From NCBI GenBank assembly GCA_017551665.1, contig JAFZLB010000074.1, positions 1 to 63,585 on the forward strand: 63,585 bases of DNA, in the 5' to 3' direction. The notes under the pieces were generated by a model. The model worked only from the letters and a program-made list of their open reading frames with translations. It had not been told where the DNA came from and ran no database searches. A program made the translations under genes and the position numbers. This document shows positions 26,742 to 34,981 of this stretch, one piece after another (the first letter of the stretch is position 1; each line of letters opens with the position of its first letter). This DNA comes from Lachnospiraceae bacterium. GTDB taxonomy: Bacteria > Bacillota > Clostridia > Lachnospirales > Lachnospiraceae.

Positions 26742-26756
26742 GGGGATGACCTGCGG
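26652..26756 (+). repeat. glgP tail, copy 1 (native)
   Basis: These 105 bp cover the last 29 codons, the stop and the first arm of the hairpin. Copy 2 is at 28470-28574 with seven mismatches. The core from ACGATTAAGGATTATAAT to GGGGATGACC also recurs at 29872 and 34965, always in this orientation. Confidence 0.9.
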
Positions 26757-26765
26757 TCATTCCCC
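26742..26765. terminator. hairpin between convergent glgP and lipoprotein genes
   Basis: GGGGATGACC and GGTCATTCCCC pair around TGC with one bulged base. It starts right after the glgP stop and overlaps the end of the opposite gene. There is no T-run. The copy at 29909-29935 has a perfect 12-bp version of the same stem, which supports selection for pairing. Confidence 0.7.
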
Positions 26766-28070
26766 TCCGGGTTTGATTTCATTCAGATACATGGTGACAC
26801 GGTTCTGAATCAGAGCCGCTGTTTCTTCGGCGCTTTTTTCTCCGGAAAAACACGCCTGCGCTTCTTCCTCCATGATCAAGGTGATCGTATTAAACTCATA
26901 CGCGTATGCATCCATGCGCTCTATCAAATCCATAAATCGATCAACCCCCGCTTCTTCCCAGGTAACTTCGTATTTTTGCAGTGCGTCCTCTATCACCTGC
27001 AGCATATCCGACTCCATCACAGGCATCGATTTCGTCTTCTGCTGCCACTCACTGCCAAGCATGACACGAAGATATGCCCATGCTGCCTCCGGTTGCCTGC
27101 TGTTTGCAGGGATGGCGTATTGCTGTTCGCTATATCCGGCGCCGAACGCACTTCCGCAGTTCCTCTCCGTATTCGGAAACCCGATATAAGTCACCGCTTC
27201 CCTGCCGGCAAGTTCCTGTCCTGACCAAACCGTGTTTGCATTCATGAGCACGTCAACCGACTGTATCCATGTAAATGTCAGCAGCGGATCATCATTCTCA
27301 ATAAATCTATCCGAATCCATTTGCATTTTCGACGAGGCGCAAAAGCGCAACATATCAATAAAGGTCTCTGAGGTGAAGTCACAACGGTAGTGTTCCGCAT
27401 CTACAAGTTGTTCCACGGAGGCGATATAAAACCAGTGCAGAATCGCTTCCGGCGGCATTCCCGCGGAAAACGCCCTGACCTGCTCGCCTTTTTCTTCCAG
27501 CAACTTTTCCAGGTCTTGCAATGACCACCCGGGTTCATCCCCAACATCCGCGCTCCTTCCCTTCACCGTATAAACCGAAAACGAATCCGGGAGCAGATGG
27601 ATTTTTCCGTCGATCTTTAAGGCTTCCGGAAGATTGCCGGAAAAATCTTCTATAGACAAACTCTCATCCCGCTCTATATATGGCAGAAGATCCAAAAAGT
27701 TTTGATCATTCAAAGGGATATTGACTCCACGCAGTTCCAGTATATCCGGCGCGTTACCGGACGCAATATCCAGGCGAATTTGATTTTCATCCTCATAGTA
27801 TTTGATTTCCGCGTGATACTCTGTGCTGACACTGTTATGATATGCGACAAAGCGTCCCAAATCCCGCGCGTCATCTGTCCGCAACGCGCCTACCGTAATG
27901 GTCTGCAGTTCCATGCTTTCCTTCTCTGTATGAATCCGATGATCCTCTTTTCCATCGGTGGCGTGTGCGCCCGCCGCTTCTTTTGTGTCACCATTATTTA
28001 TCGGAGTATTCGCGCAGGATGAAAAAAGCAGACACACGCACAGATGGAATAGAAGGATGATTGTTCTTTT
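26757..28070 (-). CDS. extracellular solute-binding lipoprotein (family 1-like)
   Basis: A lipoprotein signal KRTIILLFHLCVCLLFSSC is followed by a solute-binding-protein fold (ITVGALRTDDARDLGRFVAY, YEDENQIRLDIASGNAPDIL, YIGFPNTERNCGSAFGAGYS). Such proteins deliver sugars to ABC importers, but no permease genes are nearby. The GTG at 28070 is preferred because it places the signal at the N-terminus; an open frame extends to 28103. It resembles the C-terminal half of the protein at 29926, and both end RVTMYLNEIKPGGE. Confidence 0.75.
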   Translation of the reverse strand, partial: KRTIILLFHLCVCLLFSSCANTPINNGDTKEAAGAHATDGKEDHRIHTEKESMELQTITVGALRTDDARDLGRFVAYHNSVSTEYHAEIKYYEDENQIRLDIASGNAPDILELRGVNIPLNDQNFLDLLPYIERDESLSIEDFSGNLPEALKIDGKIHLLPDSFSVYTVKGRSADVGDEPGWSLQDLEKLLEEKGEQVRAFSAGMPPEAILHWFYIASVEQLVDAEHYRCDFTSETFIDMLRFCASSKMQMDSDRFIENDDPLLTFTWIQSVDVLMNANTVWSGQELAGREAVTYIGFPNTERNCGSAFGAGYSEQQYAIPANSRQPEAAWAYLRVMLGSEWQQKTKSMPVMESDMLQVIEDALQKYEVTWEEAGVDRFMDLIERMDAYAYEFNTITLIMEEEAQACFSGEKSAEETAALIQNRVTMYLNEIKPGGE

Positions 28071-28106
28071 CACAGACAGCTCGTAATCCTCTCTTTGCAA
28101 CACTGC

Positions 28107-28141
28107 GGGATCCTGATACTTTTATAAAGAATCAGGATCCC
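28107..28141. promoter_or_regulatory. perfect 11-bp inverted repeat upstream of the lipoprotein gene
   Basis: GGGATCCTGAT (28107-28117) pairs with ATCAGGATCCC (28131-28141). No T-run follows on either strand, so it is more likely an operator or leader hairpin than a terminator. Confidence 0.5.
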
Positions 28142-28193
28142 CTCTCTTGACAAACTGGCTATCTTGCCTCACAGACGCCATTATCTTCTGCTT

Positions 28194-28440
28194 CTAATAC
28201 TGCAACGTCCCCTGAGTAGTGTATCTGTCATTAACATATCCGGACCAACCTGCAAAATGACCGCTTGCGACAGTTATATGTCTCCACCTGATTCCGCCAT
28301 TATTACCGCTAATCCCATGATCATAATACCATATACCATTTGTCAGTGTACATATAACATTACGAAGTTTTCCTCTGCCATTATTGCATTTTACCGATTG
28401 CGCGTAAATGGACATATCATGCAAATGCGTTTTCATGCTG
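28194..28440 (-). pseudogene. 3' fragment of an unknown small-protein gene
   Basis: A frame ending [20 protein letters not shown], then [20 protein letters not shown] and TTQGTLQY at the stop (28194-28196) looks coding: Gly/Trp/Tyr-rich and secreted-protein-like. It has no convincing start or ribosome site, and its upstream part is cut by the second glgP-tail copy. The family is not recognised. Confidence 0.4.
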
Positions 28441-28469
28441 AAAGAGTTTCCGGAATCATGACAGAAAAA

Positions 28470-28574
28470 CAGAAGATGCTCGTCAACATCGCCGAGGCGG
28501 GTTACTTCTCCTCTGACAGGACGATCAAGGATTATAATAGAGAGATTTGGAAGCTGTGAGGGGATGACCTGCGG
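28470..28574 (+). repeat. glgP tail, copy 2
   Basis: It matches 26652-26756 over 105 bp with seven differences. Five of these are silent and two conservative (I to V, S to A) when read in the glgP frame. No glgP body precedes it. The pattern fits a tail derived from a different functional glgP allele. It directly precedes the DUF4143 ATPase block. Confidence 0.9.
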
Positions 28575-28628
28575 AACCCCCTCATCTGGTTTGTCATATT
28601 TACTGCGAGAAAATCGCATTCTTGGAAG

Positions 28629-28676
28629 AATTCTCATTACTATTGAGAATTTTTCCTTTTTGTGGTAAAATTCTCA
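28629..28676 (+). promoter_or_regulatory. promoter with AATTCTCA operator sites
   Basis: TTGAGA (28643-28648) and TAAAAT (28666-28671) are 17 bp apart. AATTCTCA occurs at 28629-28636 and 28669-28676 and inverted (TGAGAATT) at 28644-28651, overlapping both promoter boxes. This looks like an operator for the ATPase gene at 28695. Confidence 0.75.
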
Positions 28677-28694
28677 GTATCAGGAGGGATGGAT

Positions 28695-29888
28695 ATGCTG
28701 CACAGAGAAGCATATATTGCGCCGATACGAGGCTTTTACGACAGTGATCTGGTGAAAATCATCACCGGTGTACGCCGCTGCGGCAAATCCGTTATTTTGG
28801 AACAGGTCATGGAGGAACTCCGTCAGAAATCGGATAATATCATCTATTTGGACTTTGAGGACAGAGCCGTAACGGATTCCATTGAGAACTGGAAACAACT
28901 CGTCTCCTATGTGGATGAGCACCGGAATACTTCTTCTCTCTGCTACGTCTTTTTGGATGAAGTACAGACGGTTTCCGACTGGTCCGTCGCCTGCAAAACG
29001 CTGCGCAGGCATCGCTGTTCCGTCTTTATCACCGGCTCCAATTCCAAGCTGCTGTCACGTGAGTTTACCAAAGAGCTTTCCGGCCGGTATGTGTCCTTCC
29101 GCATACGCCCTTTTGTTTATCGCGAATTGCTTGCGTATGCCGATATGCTCGGAAAGCAGGTATCGGTCACTGATTATCTCATCTGGGGCGGCTTTCCGAA
29201 GCGGCTGGAGTTTCGTACCGCGGAAGAACAACGCAGATATCTGAATGAGCTGGATACTGCCATTGTCAGAAATGACATTATCGAGCGTTACCATATCCGC
29301 AAGAATACCGAATTCCGAAAAGTCGCGAATTACATCCTGATATCAAACGCCCGCCTTTACTCCGCAAATTCCATCGCGGACTATATGCGGGCGCACGGTG
29401 TTGCCTGCAGCAGCAATACCGTTCAAAAGTGGATTGCTTACCTGGAAGAAGCGTATGTGATTGATCCGATCCGCCGCTACTCCACAAAGGCAAAAAAAGA
29501 ACTGGAACAGAGCAGAAAGCTGTATAACTGCGATGTCGCACTGAACAGCATCCGTTGCACAGACGGTCGGTATGATCTTTCCCATAATATGGAAAACATT
29601 GTATATAACGAGCTGTTGTATCTCGGTTACTCCGTTACTGTTTTTGATAACAACGGAAAAGAAATTGATTTTCTTGCCGAAAAAGAGAATCTCCGCTACT
29701 ATATACAGGTCGCGTACAGCGTTGCGGAAGACAAGGCCTACAACAGAGAGTTTGGCGCGTTTCGTTCCCTGTCGCAGCTTGACAGAAAGATTCTCATCAC
29801 CAACGATGATATCGATTATTCCACCAGCAATGTGCAGCACATCAAACTGAGCGAGTTCCTGCTTCATCCGCACGATCAGGGATTATAA
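28695..29888 (+). CDS. AAA ATPase with DUF4143 domain
   Basis: A 397-residue protein of the AAA_14/DUF4143 family: Walker A TGVRRCGKS (24-32), Walker B YVFLDEVQ, a sensor region FITGSNSKLLS, and the C-terminal DUF4143 nuclease-like domain (GKEIDFLAEKENLRYYIQV). Roles of such proteins are poorly known; they are common in accessory regions. The ATG at 28695 is chosen (GGAGGG 6 bases upstream). The last residues HDQGL and the stop lie inside the third glgP-tail copy, so the insertion site supplies its terminus. Confidence 0.88.
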   Translation: MLHREAYIAPIRGFYDSDLVKIITGVRRCGKSVILEQVMEELRQKSDNIIYLDFEDRAVTDSIENWKQLVSYVDEHRNTSSLCYVFLDEVQTVSDWSVACKTLRRHRCSVFITGSNSKLLSREFTKELSGRYVSFRIRPFVYRELLAYADMLGKQVSVTDYLIWGGFPKRLEFRTAEEQRRYLNELDTAIVRNDIIERYHIRKNTEFRKVANYILISNARLYSANSIADYMRAHGVACSSNTVQKWIAYLEEAYVIDPIRRYSTKAKKELEQSRKLYNCDVALNSIRCTDGRYDLSHNMENIVYNELLYLGYSVTVFDNNGKEIDFLAEKENLRYYIQVAYSVAEDKAYNREFGAFRSLSQLDRKILITNDDIDYSTSNVQHIKLSEFLLHPHDQGL

Positions 29889-29972
29889 CCGGGAAATCCG
29901 GAAGCTGTGGGGGAATGACCTTCGGTCATTCCCCCCCGGGTTTGATTTCATTCAGATACATGGTGACACGGG
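29872..29972 (+). repeat. glgP tail, copy 3, plus the shared lipoprotein 3' end
   Basis: It begins with ACGATCAGGGATTATAAC, contains the AAGCTGTG stop region, a perfect 12-bp stem (GGGGGAATGACC/GGTCATTCCCCC) and the last codons of the convergent lipoprotein gene. This matches the native glgP-lipoprotein junction at 26703-26795, so a whole junction was duplicated. Confidence 0.85.
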
Positions 29973-32043
29973 AGTCGATCAGGGCAGCGACCTCCTCCGC
30001 ACTTTTGGCGCCCGCAAAGAACGCGGCGCACTCCTCCTGAATAATCTGACGGATGGTATCATCCGTGGGAACATATACGGTGGTTTCGTCGATCACCTTC
30101 CGCATCTGCTCTGTCTGCGCAGGCGTCAGAACGGCATCCGCCTTCGCTGTCAGTTCCGACAGTTGTTCTTCCAGCACCTGCACATTCAGCGGCAGCGACC
30201 ATATCTTCCTCTGCCATTCCGGAGACAGCATCACCCGGATCACATCGACTGCCGCCTCCTTGTGATTGGAAAGCGCGGGAACCGCCAAACGCAAGTTGTC
30301 GTATGCCTCCTCAAACCAACTCCCGTTGGAATTTCCGCTCGTCGGCAAACCGATATATGTAATCGCTTCACCCTCAAAGGTATATGCTGCGACGTTTTCC
30401 GCCTGCTCAATTCTCTGGAAAACACCGAATGCCAACAGCGTATTTTCGTCCGTCGGCGGCGCATTTTTATCCGGTGTCGCAGGCTGCACCTCCTTGCAAA
30501 ACTCAAGCATCCCGTAAAAAGCTTCATCGGAAAAGTGGCTGACATGCGCGTCTGCATCAATGAACCCGCCCATCGAAAAATTACAAAATTGATATGCCAG
30601 GCTTTCAGACGAATGAAAATGAGAAAAGACCTTATATCCTTCCCCTTTCTCCCGCAGCAGCTGACGAAGTTCCTCCAGTGTCCATCCGGCGGTTTCGCCG
30701 ACATCCGATGTCCTCCCAATCACTGTATTGAGATACAGACCCTGCGGGATCTCCAACAATTTGCCGCCTGTCTGTATTGCGGAAAGCATCCCGGGATGCA
30801 GCATGGAACGGATGGCACCGCCATCCGCGTCGAAAAACGGCATAAGGTCACAAAAGCCGGTTTCATTCACGGGGATCTGAAACCGGTTGACGTCCACAAG
30901 ATCCGGCGCGTCTGACGTCACAAGCTTTGCGAGCAGTTGTTCCGCACTGTCATAGTATTCCACTTTCAGGTAATAGCGGTCGCTTTGCAGGTTATACAAA
31001 TCCACAAACTGCTCCAACTGCCATGATCCCTCACGCATTGCCGCAAGAACAACGGTCTCCCGCACCGTTGCCTGTTCCATCGTCTCGATCAGATACAGAT
31101 CATTGCTTTGCCTGGTCGCACAGGCAAAATGATTGCGGTCCGTTGCTGCCATCTGTCTGACCATGGAACCCTGGAATGGCAGTGATATCCATGAGAAACG
31201 CTCCCGGAATTCCTGTTCCTCCGGAAGATACTCATACAGTCGCTCATTTCCGTTGAGATAAAATGCGCCGTCCGCGCTGCGGCAAAACGTCGTCGCCGTG
31301 TTGCTCACGGAACGGTTCTGCAAGACGGTTGTCAGCGCTGCCGTCTGCGGTTCCAACGCGCAGACTTCCGTCACGCCGCGACAGGATTGAAAAACAAGAC
31401 ACTGCCCGGAAACATCCGCTACGGCGGAATTAAAGCTCGCGTCTTCCGGCGCACCGAAACGTTGTATCTCCTCTCCTTTTCTGCTGAGAGACAGTTCACC
31501 GGGCCATACGATCAGTACCGCATCATCCGGAAGAACGGTGATTCCGTATCCCCAGCCGGTTTTTTCTCCGACGTCCCGTTGTTCTTTGAACTGCCATGTG
31601 CTGTCATATAAGACAAGTGTATAGACCGCACTACGCTCACCCGTTTCCCGCGAAAAGAGAAGCGCCAGCGTACCGTCATCCCCCGCGTCCGCCGCGTAAA
31701 GCGACAAAGGCTGTTCTTCCCCGCCGTCATCCGCAAACACGGCAGCAAGATTTTCTGAGGAAATGACCTCTCCGTCCGGCGTCAGCGTGACAAGCACCGG
31801 ATGCGCGTCTTTTTCCCCCACCGCGACATAGTTGCCGTCCCGGGTGAATACCCCCATCAATCGCTCGATCTGCTCCAAACGCACCGCGTTCCGGACAACC
31901 GCGCTTTCCAGCGTGACAGTATTGTCTGTGCTGCTTTCTACAACAGGGGACGAAACCGCTTCCTGTGCCTGCCCCGCGCAGGAAGTCAAGAGAAAAATGC
32001 AAAGAAGAACAAGCGATACAATCCGGCATAGAGAGCGTACCAT
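29926..32043 (-). CDS. large lipoprotein: propeller-like N-terminal part plus solute-binding domain
   Basis: A 705-residue lipoprotein (MVRSLCRIVSLVLLCIFLLT, then SC). Residues about 45-340 have repeated short beta-strand segments with D/G turns (TLTPDGEVISSENLAAVF, LSLYAADAGDDGTLALLF) that look like a beta-propeller. Residues about 350-705 form a family-1-like solute-binding domain (YYLKVEYYDSAEQLLAKLVT, then ITYIGLPTSGNSNGSWFEEA). AAAGGA lies 9 bases upstream. It is a paralogue of the protein at 26757, enlarged by the N-terminal domain. No transporter genes are adjacent. Confidence 0.75.
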   Translation of the reverse strand: MVRSLCRIVSLVLLCIFLLTSCAGQAQEAVSSPVVESSTDNTVTLESAVVRNAVRLEQIERLMGVFTRDGNYVAVGEKDAHPVLVTLTPDGEVISSENLAAVFADDGGEEQPLSLYAADAGDDGTLALLFSRETGERSAVYTLVLYDSTWQFKEQRDVGEKTGWGYGITVLPDDAVLIVWPGELSLSRKGEEIQRFGAPEDASFNSAVADVSGQCLVFQSCRGVTEVCALEPQTAALTTVLQNRSVSNTATTFCRSADGAFYLNGNERLYEYLPEEQEFRERFSWISLPFQGSMVRQMAATDRNHFACATRQSNDLYLIETMEQATVRETVVLAAMREGSWQLEQFVDLYNLQSDRYYLKVEYYDSAEQLLAKLVTSDAPDLVDVNRFQIPVNETGFCDLMPFFDADGGAIRSMLHPGMLSAIQTGGKLLEIPQGLYLNTVIGRTSDVGETAGWTLEELRQLLREKGEGYKVFSHFHSSESLAYQFCNFSMGGFIDADAHVSHFSDEAFYGMLEFCKEVQPATPDKNAPPTDENTLLAFGVFQRIEQAENVAAYTFEGEAITYIGLPTSGNSNGSWFEEAYDNLRLAVPALSNHKEAAVDVIRVMLSPEWQRKIWSLPLNVQVLEEQLSELTAKADAVLTPAQTEQMRKVIDETTVYVPTDDTIRQIIQEECAAFFAGAKSAEEVAALIDSRVTMYLNEIKPGGE

Positions 32044-32073
32044 ACGTCACGTCCTTTCCATAATCAAAGTTGG

Positions 32074-32607
32074 TTACCGAATGATATACGCGTCCACGAT
32101 CTGCCCGATATACATCGTGTGTGCGTCACGATTGGCCATCGGGTGCGTGCCGTCCACATCCTGCGGATAGAACGTGTCGCGCAGGTTTTCGGGAAGCAGC
32201 AAAAGATCCTGCTCCTGTTGGTACAAAACCTTACACTCCAGCGTGATCGGGTATTCCTTCATCCCCGGAACCTTTACCTGATTGCCCTCCACAAGCGTAA
32301 GATGCGCCTCTTTTTCCTTGTCGATGTTCCTGCCGGAAAGCGAACCGCAGATACGGTTGATTTCCGCATCCGGAGCACCCTGCGGAATGCTGACGGTAAA
32401 CTCCTTCGTTTTATCCAGCTGCCCCTTCGTGTAACGGCCTTCGCGCACATAAACCGCAAAGGTCGGCAGATTCCAGATCCTGCCAAGATGTCCCCAGCCG
32501 ATCACCATGGAATTAAACTTGTCCCCTTTGGTATTCAGTAGAATCCCTCTTCCCAGCGCCTCCGTGATCTGTTGTGCGTAGTCTTCCACCCTTATGCTTT
32601 CTTTCAT
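32074..32607 (-). CDS. flavin reductase-like protein
   Basis: The 177-residue FMN-binding split-barrel protein has the flavin reductase pattern NSMVIGWGHLGRIWNLPTFA, KTKEFTVSIPQ, and a C-terminal IGQIVDAYII. Relatives reduce FMN with NAD(P)H or act as flavoredoxins. It ends 30 bp upstream of the large lipoprotein start on the same strand. The partner enzyme is unknown. Confidence 0.82.
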   Translation of the reverse strand: MKESIRVEDYAQQITEALGRGILLNTKGDKFNSMVIGWGHLGRIWNLPTFAVYVREGRYTKGQLDKTKEFTVSIPQGAPDAEINRICGSLSGRNIDKEKEAHLTLVEGNQVKVPGMKEYPITLECKVLYQQEQDLLLLPENLRDTFYPQDVDGTHPMANRDAHTMYIGQIVDAYIIR

Positions 32608-32706
32608 GTTGTCATCCTCCTGCGAATTCCTCAGAAAGTTCTTTCTTCACTCCATTCTATCGTACACTTCATCATACTGTCATCACCTTTTTGTCGCAGG
32701 GCTGTA

Positions 32707-32734
32707 TTGACGGATATATCATTTATGATATAAT
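32707..32734 (+). promoter_or_regulatory. promoter and operator for a probably leaderless XRE gene
   Basis: TTGACG (32707-32712) and TATAAT (32729-32734) are 16 bp apart. The inverted repeat TATATCAT-TT-ATGATATA (32715-32732) covers the spacer and -10. The ATG at 32741 is only 6 bases after the -10 box, so transcription should start at or next to the start codon. Confidence 0.75.
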
Positions 32735-32740
32735 AGGGCC

Positions 32741-33298
32741 ATGAACCCTCAGATTCAAAATAGCATCAACCTGATCACCTCACAGCTGAAGCGTCGGCGG
32801 TTACAGCTTCGTCTGACACAGGCTGAGGTTGCGGCGCAGGCGGGGATAAAACAGGCGAATTACAGCCGCATGGAGTCCGGCCGGCAGACGCCAAATCTGG
32901 AAACCCTTCTCACGGTTCTGGATGTTCTTGGTTTGAAGGTGGAACTGAATAACGCGGCGCAGACGGTGTACCACGTGATGCATCTGGATGATGTCGTTGC
33001 GGATGTTACCTTATCCCGTGACAAAAAACAAATCCGTTTTGAGAAATACGAACCGGACGGAATTCGTCAACCCTTTTCCGGCAGCAACCTTACGCTGGAA
33101 CGCTTTTATCGTTTTTTAAAATCCCGCTGCTACGAGGACGGACGAGCGGATCTGGATCTCATACTCAAAAAGGCGCGTCTTTCCGACAACAACCCTTATC
33201 ATTGGGTGGCGCTGACACACGGCGTCACTTACGATGATTTTTTTTGGATCAAAACAGATCACGAGACTGTCACATGGGACGAGGTACGAATCCGATGA
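32741..33298 (+). CDS. XRE-family regulator of a HipBA-like pair
   Basis: The 185-residue protein has an N-terminal helix-turn-helix (LRLTQAEVAAQAGIKQANYS, RMESGRQTPNLETLLTVL; about 23-65) and a C-terminal alpha/beta domain. It overlaps the next, broken kinase-like gene by 4 bp. No ribosome site is present because the transcript appears leaderless. The palindrome over its promoter suggests self-repression. Confidence 0.85.
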   Translation: MNPQIQNSINLITSQLKRRRLQLRLTQAEVAAQAGIKQANYSRMESGRQTPNLETLLTVLDVLGLKVELNNAAQTVYHVMHLDDVVADVTLSRDKKQIRFEKYEPDGIRQPFSGSNLTLERFYRFLKSRCYEDGRADLDLILKKARLSDNNPYHWVALTHGVTYDDFFWIKTDHETVTWDEVRIR

Positions 33299-33781
33299 AA
33301 AACTATAAACTGAGTGCCGAGGCCATTGTCATGATCTCAGGCTCCTCCGCCGGCACACAGCCAAAATACTACGAAAACGGGTACTGGTACAAAACAGACC
33401 GTATGGGGTATGAGGGTACTGCAGAGCATCTCATGAGCGTGGTTCTTTCCTGCTCCGATTACGGACCGGCATTTTCACAATCTCGGCATCATTGCCAATC
33501 GTCTGACGGGAGCATTTCAAACCGCTCCTGTCTTTGACAACGCGGATGCGCTCTTAAGCAATTACGACCGATTTCCGCCGGATGAGGATCTGTCTTCGCT
33601 CATTGCATCCGCATACGCGCAGCCGTTTTCCTCCAGCCACGAGGTTCAGGCGAAAGCCGCGGGGCTGACGCTGCACATCGGGTATGACAGGCTCAACGAA
33701 CGGCTTGACGCCGAGCCGCCATCCCGTGCCGTAACTGTTCTCCGGCTTCAGCTGGAAAAATACAAGTCTGTTTTTTCATAG
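33295..33781 (+). pseudogene. HipA-like kinase relic with internal deletion and frameshift
   Basis: The first frame (KNYKLSAEAIVMISGSSAGT, then KYYENGYWYKTDRMGYEGTA and LSCSDYG) breaks near 33470. The remainder resumes in another frame with HNLGIIANRLTGAFQTAPVF, DNADALLSN and a C-terminal LEKYKSVFS with a stop. These are the two ends of a HipA/CtkA-like kinase. The middle, including the catalytic Asp region, is deleted, so it cannot be active. Confidence 0.6.
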
Positions 33782-33847
33782 CGTAACAGTGCGGCGCTTT
33801 CTGCGTTCATACACCGGATGGGGCGCAAAAGGAAACGTACAACTGAT

Positions 33848-33903
33848 TTACTGCATCATTGGACGACGTTACTGCATCATGGTATAATGAATTGATGTAG
33901 TAA
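33848..33903 (+). promoter_or_regulatory. fic promoter with three operator half-sites
   Basis: TTACTGCATCAT occurs at 33848-33859 and 33869-33880 (21 bp apart) and, inverted with one change, at 33892-33903. The -10 TATAAT is at 33883-33888 and a -35-like TTGGAC at 33859-33864. The layout copies that of the fic gene at 8521, although the half-site sequence differs. Confidence 0.8.
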
Positions 33904-33925
33904 GTGAAGGATATGAGGCAGAAAG

Positions 33926-34981
33926 ATGCACCGTTTTGATTACCGCTTCCTGAAAAACGAAATACCGGGGTCTTTTTTGCAGACAACCGCCATCCTCTAT
34001 GATTTGAGGGCAAGGGCGGACATACGGAAGAGCGGACATCCGGAAACCTTTCGTGCGCTGCAGTCATCTGCATTGATTGACTCTGTCCGCGGCTCCAATG
34101 CGATTGAGGGAATCGTCACGAGCAAAACGCGTCTGGAGGAGATCGTTCTTCGCAACCATCCGCCGATGACACATGATGAGCATGAGATTTCGGGATATCG
34201 CATGGCGCTGGACAAAATATACAGCGGGTGGGATACGATGTCTTTGACGGAGGATGTCATACGGCATTTTCATTTTCTGGTACTGGAAAAAACATCCGCC
34301 GATGCAGGAAAGTACAAAACAGAAGACAACCGGATTCAGTCGGTGGATAAAGACGGAAAGGTGACGGTACGTTTTGTGCCTGTTTCCGCGAAAAAAACCG
34401 GGGACGCGTGCGACCGGATGCTGAAGGCTTATCATACCGCAAGACAGGATGCGGAGATCAACGGATTGCTGCTGACCTTTTGTTTTGTACTGGACTTTTT
34501 ATGCGTGCATCCTTTCACGGACGGCAACGGAAGGGTTTCAAGACTGTTGACCTCGTTGCTTCTGCTGCGCGAAGGCTTTGATATCGGCAGGTATATTTCC
34601 ATTGACGCGAGAATAAAGGAATACCAGGCTGCATACTATGACGCGCTGCAGCAATCCTCCGACGGATGGCACGAAAGCAGGAACAGCTATGTTCCGTTCA
34701 TGACCTTTATGCTGCAGATTCTCTACCGTTGCTACAAAGACCTGGATCAGCGGTTTTTTGCCGGCACCTCAGACACCATCCCGAAAAGCAAGCGGGTGGA
34801 AGCCGTTTTACTGAACGCGTATGTTCCATTGTCCAAAGAAGAAATCATGGAACGCCTGCCGGACATCAGCATGACCACGGTGGAACGAACCATCGGAAGT
34901 CTGCTCAAAGCCGGAAAAGTCAAAAAGATCGGCACATTCCGCGACGCGAGGTATATGAGAGGAGACGATCAGGGATGGTAA
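33926..34981 (+). CDS. Fic-domain protein with C-terminal winged helix
   Basis: A 351-residue Fic protein: inhibitory motif SVRGSNAIEG (53-62), core HPFTDGNGR (195-203), and a C-terminal winged-helix region (about 290-345). It is a paralogue of the protein at 8521 by domain layout. AAGGATATGAGG before the start is a weak ribosome site. Its C-terminus GDDQGW and stop fall inside the fourth glgP-tail copy. Targets are unknown; the three-site promoter suggests autoregulation. Confidence 0.9.
   Translation: MHRFDYRFLKNEIPGSFLQTTAILYDLRARADIRKSGHPETFRALQSSALIDSVRGSNAIEGIVTSKTRLEEIVLRNHPPMTHDEHEISGYRMALDKIYSGWDTMSLTEDVIRHFHFLVLEKTSADAGKYKTEDNRIQSVDKDGKVTVRFVPVSAKKTGDACDRMLKAYHTARQDAEINGLLLTFCFVLDFLCVHPFTDGNGRVSRLLTSLLLLREGFDIGRYISIDARIKEYQAAYYDALQQSSDGWHESRNSYVPFMTFMLQILYRCYKDLDQRFFAGTSDTIPKSKRVEAVLLNAYVPLSKEEIMERLPDISMTTVERTIGSLLKAGKVKKIGTFRDARYMRGDDQGW

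Noticed and set aside
28194..28440. lactococcin-972-type bacteriocin
   Set aside because: The Gly/Trp/Tyr-rich end suggested it, but the family motifs are not convincing and no signal peptide is present.
28164..28559. plus-strand open frame ending in the glgP C-terminus
   Set aside because: Only its last 29 codons are the duplicated glgP tail. The upstream part has no start signal and overlaps a more plausible minus-strand fragment.
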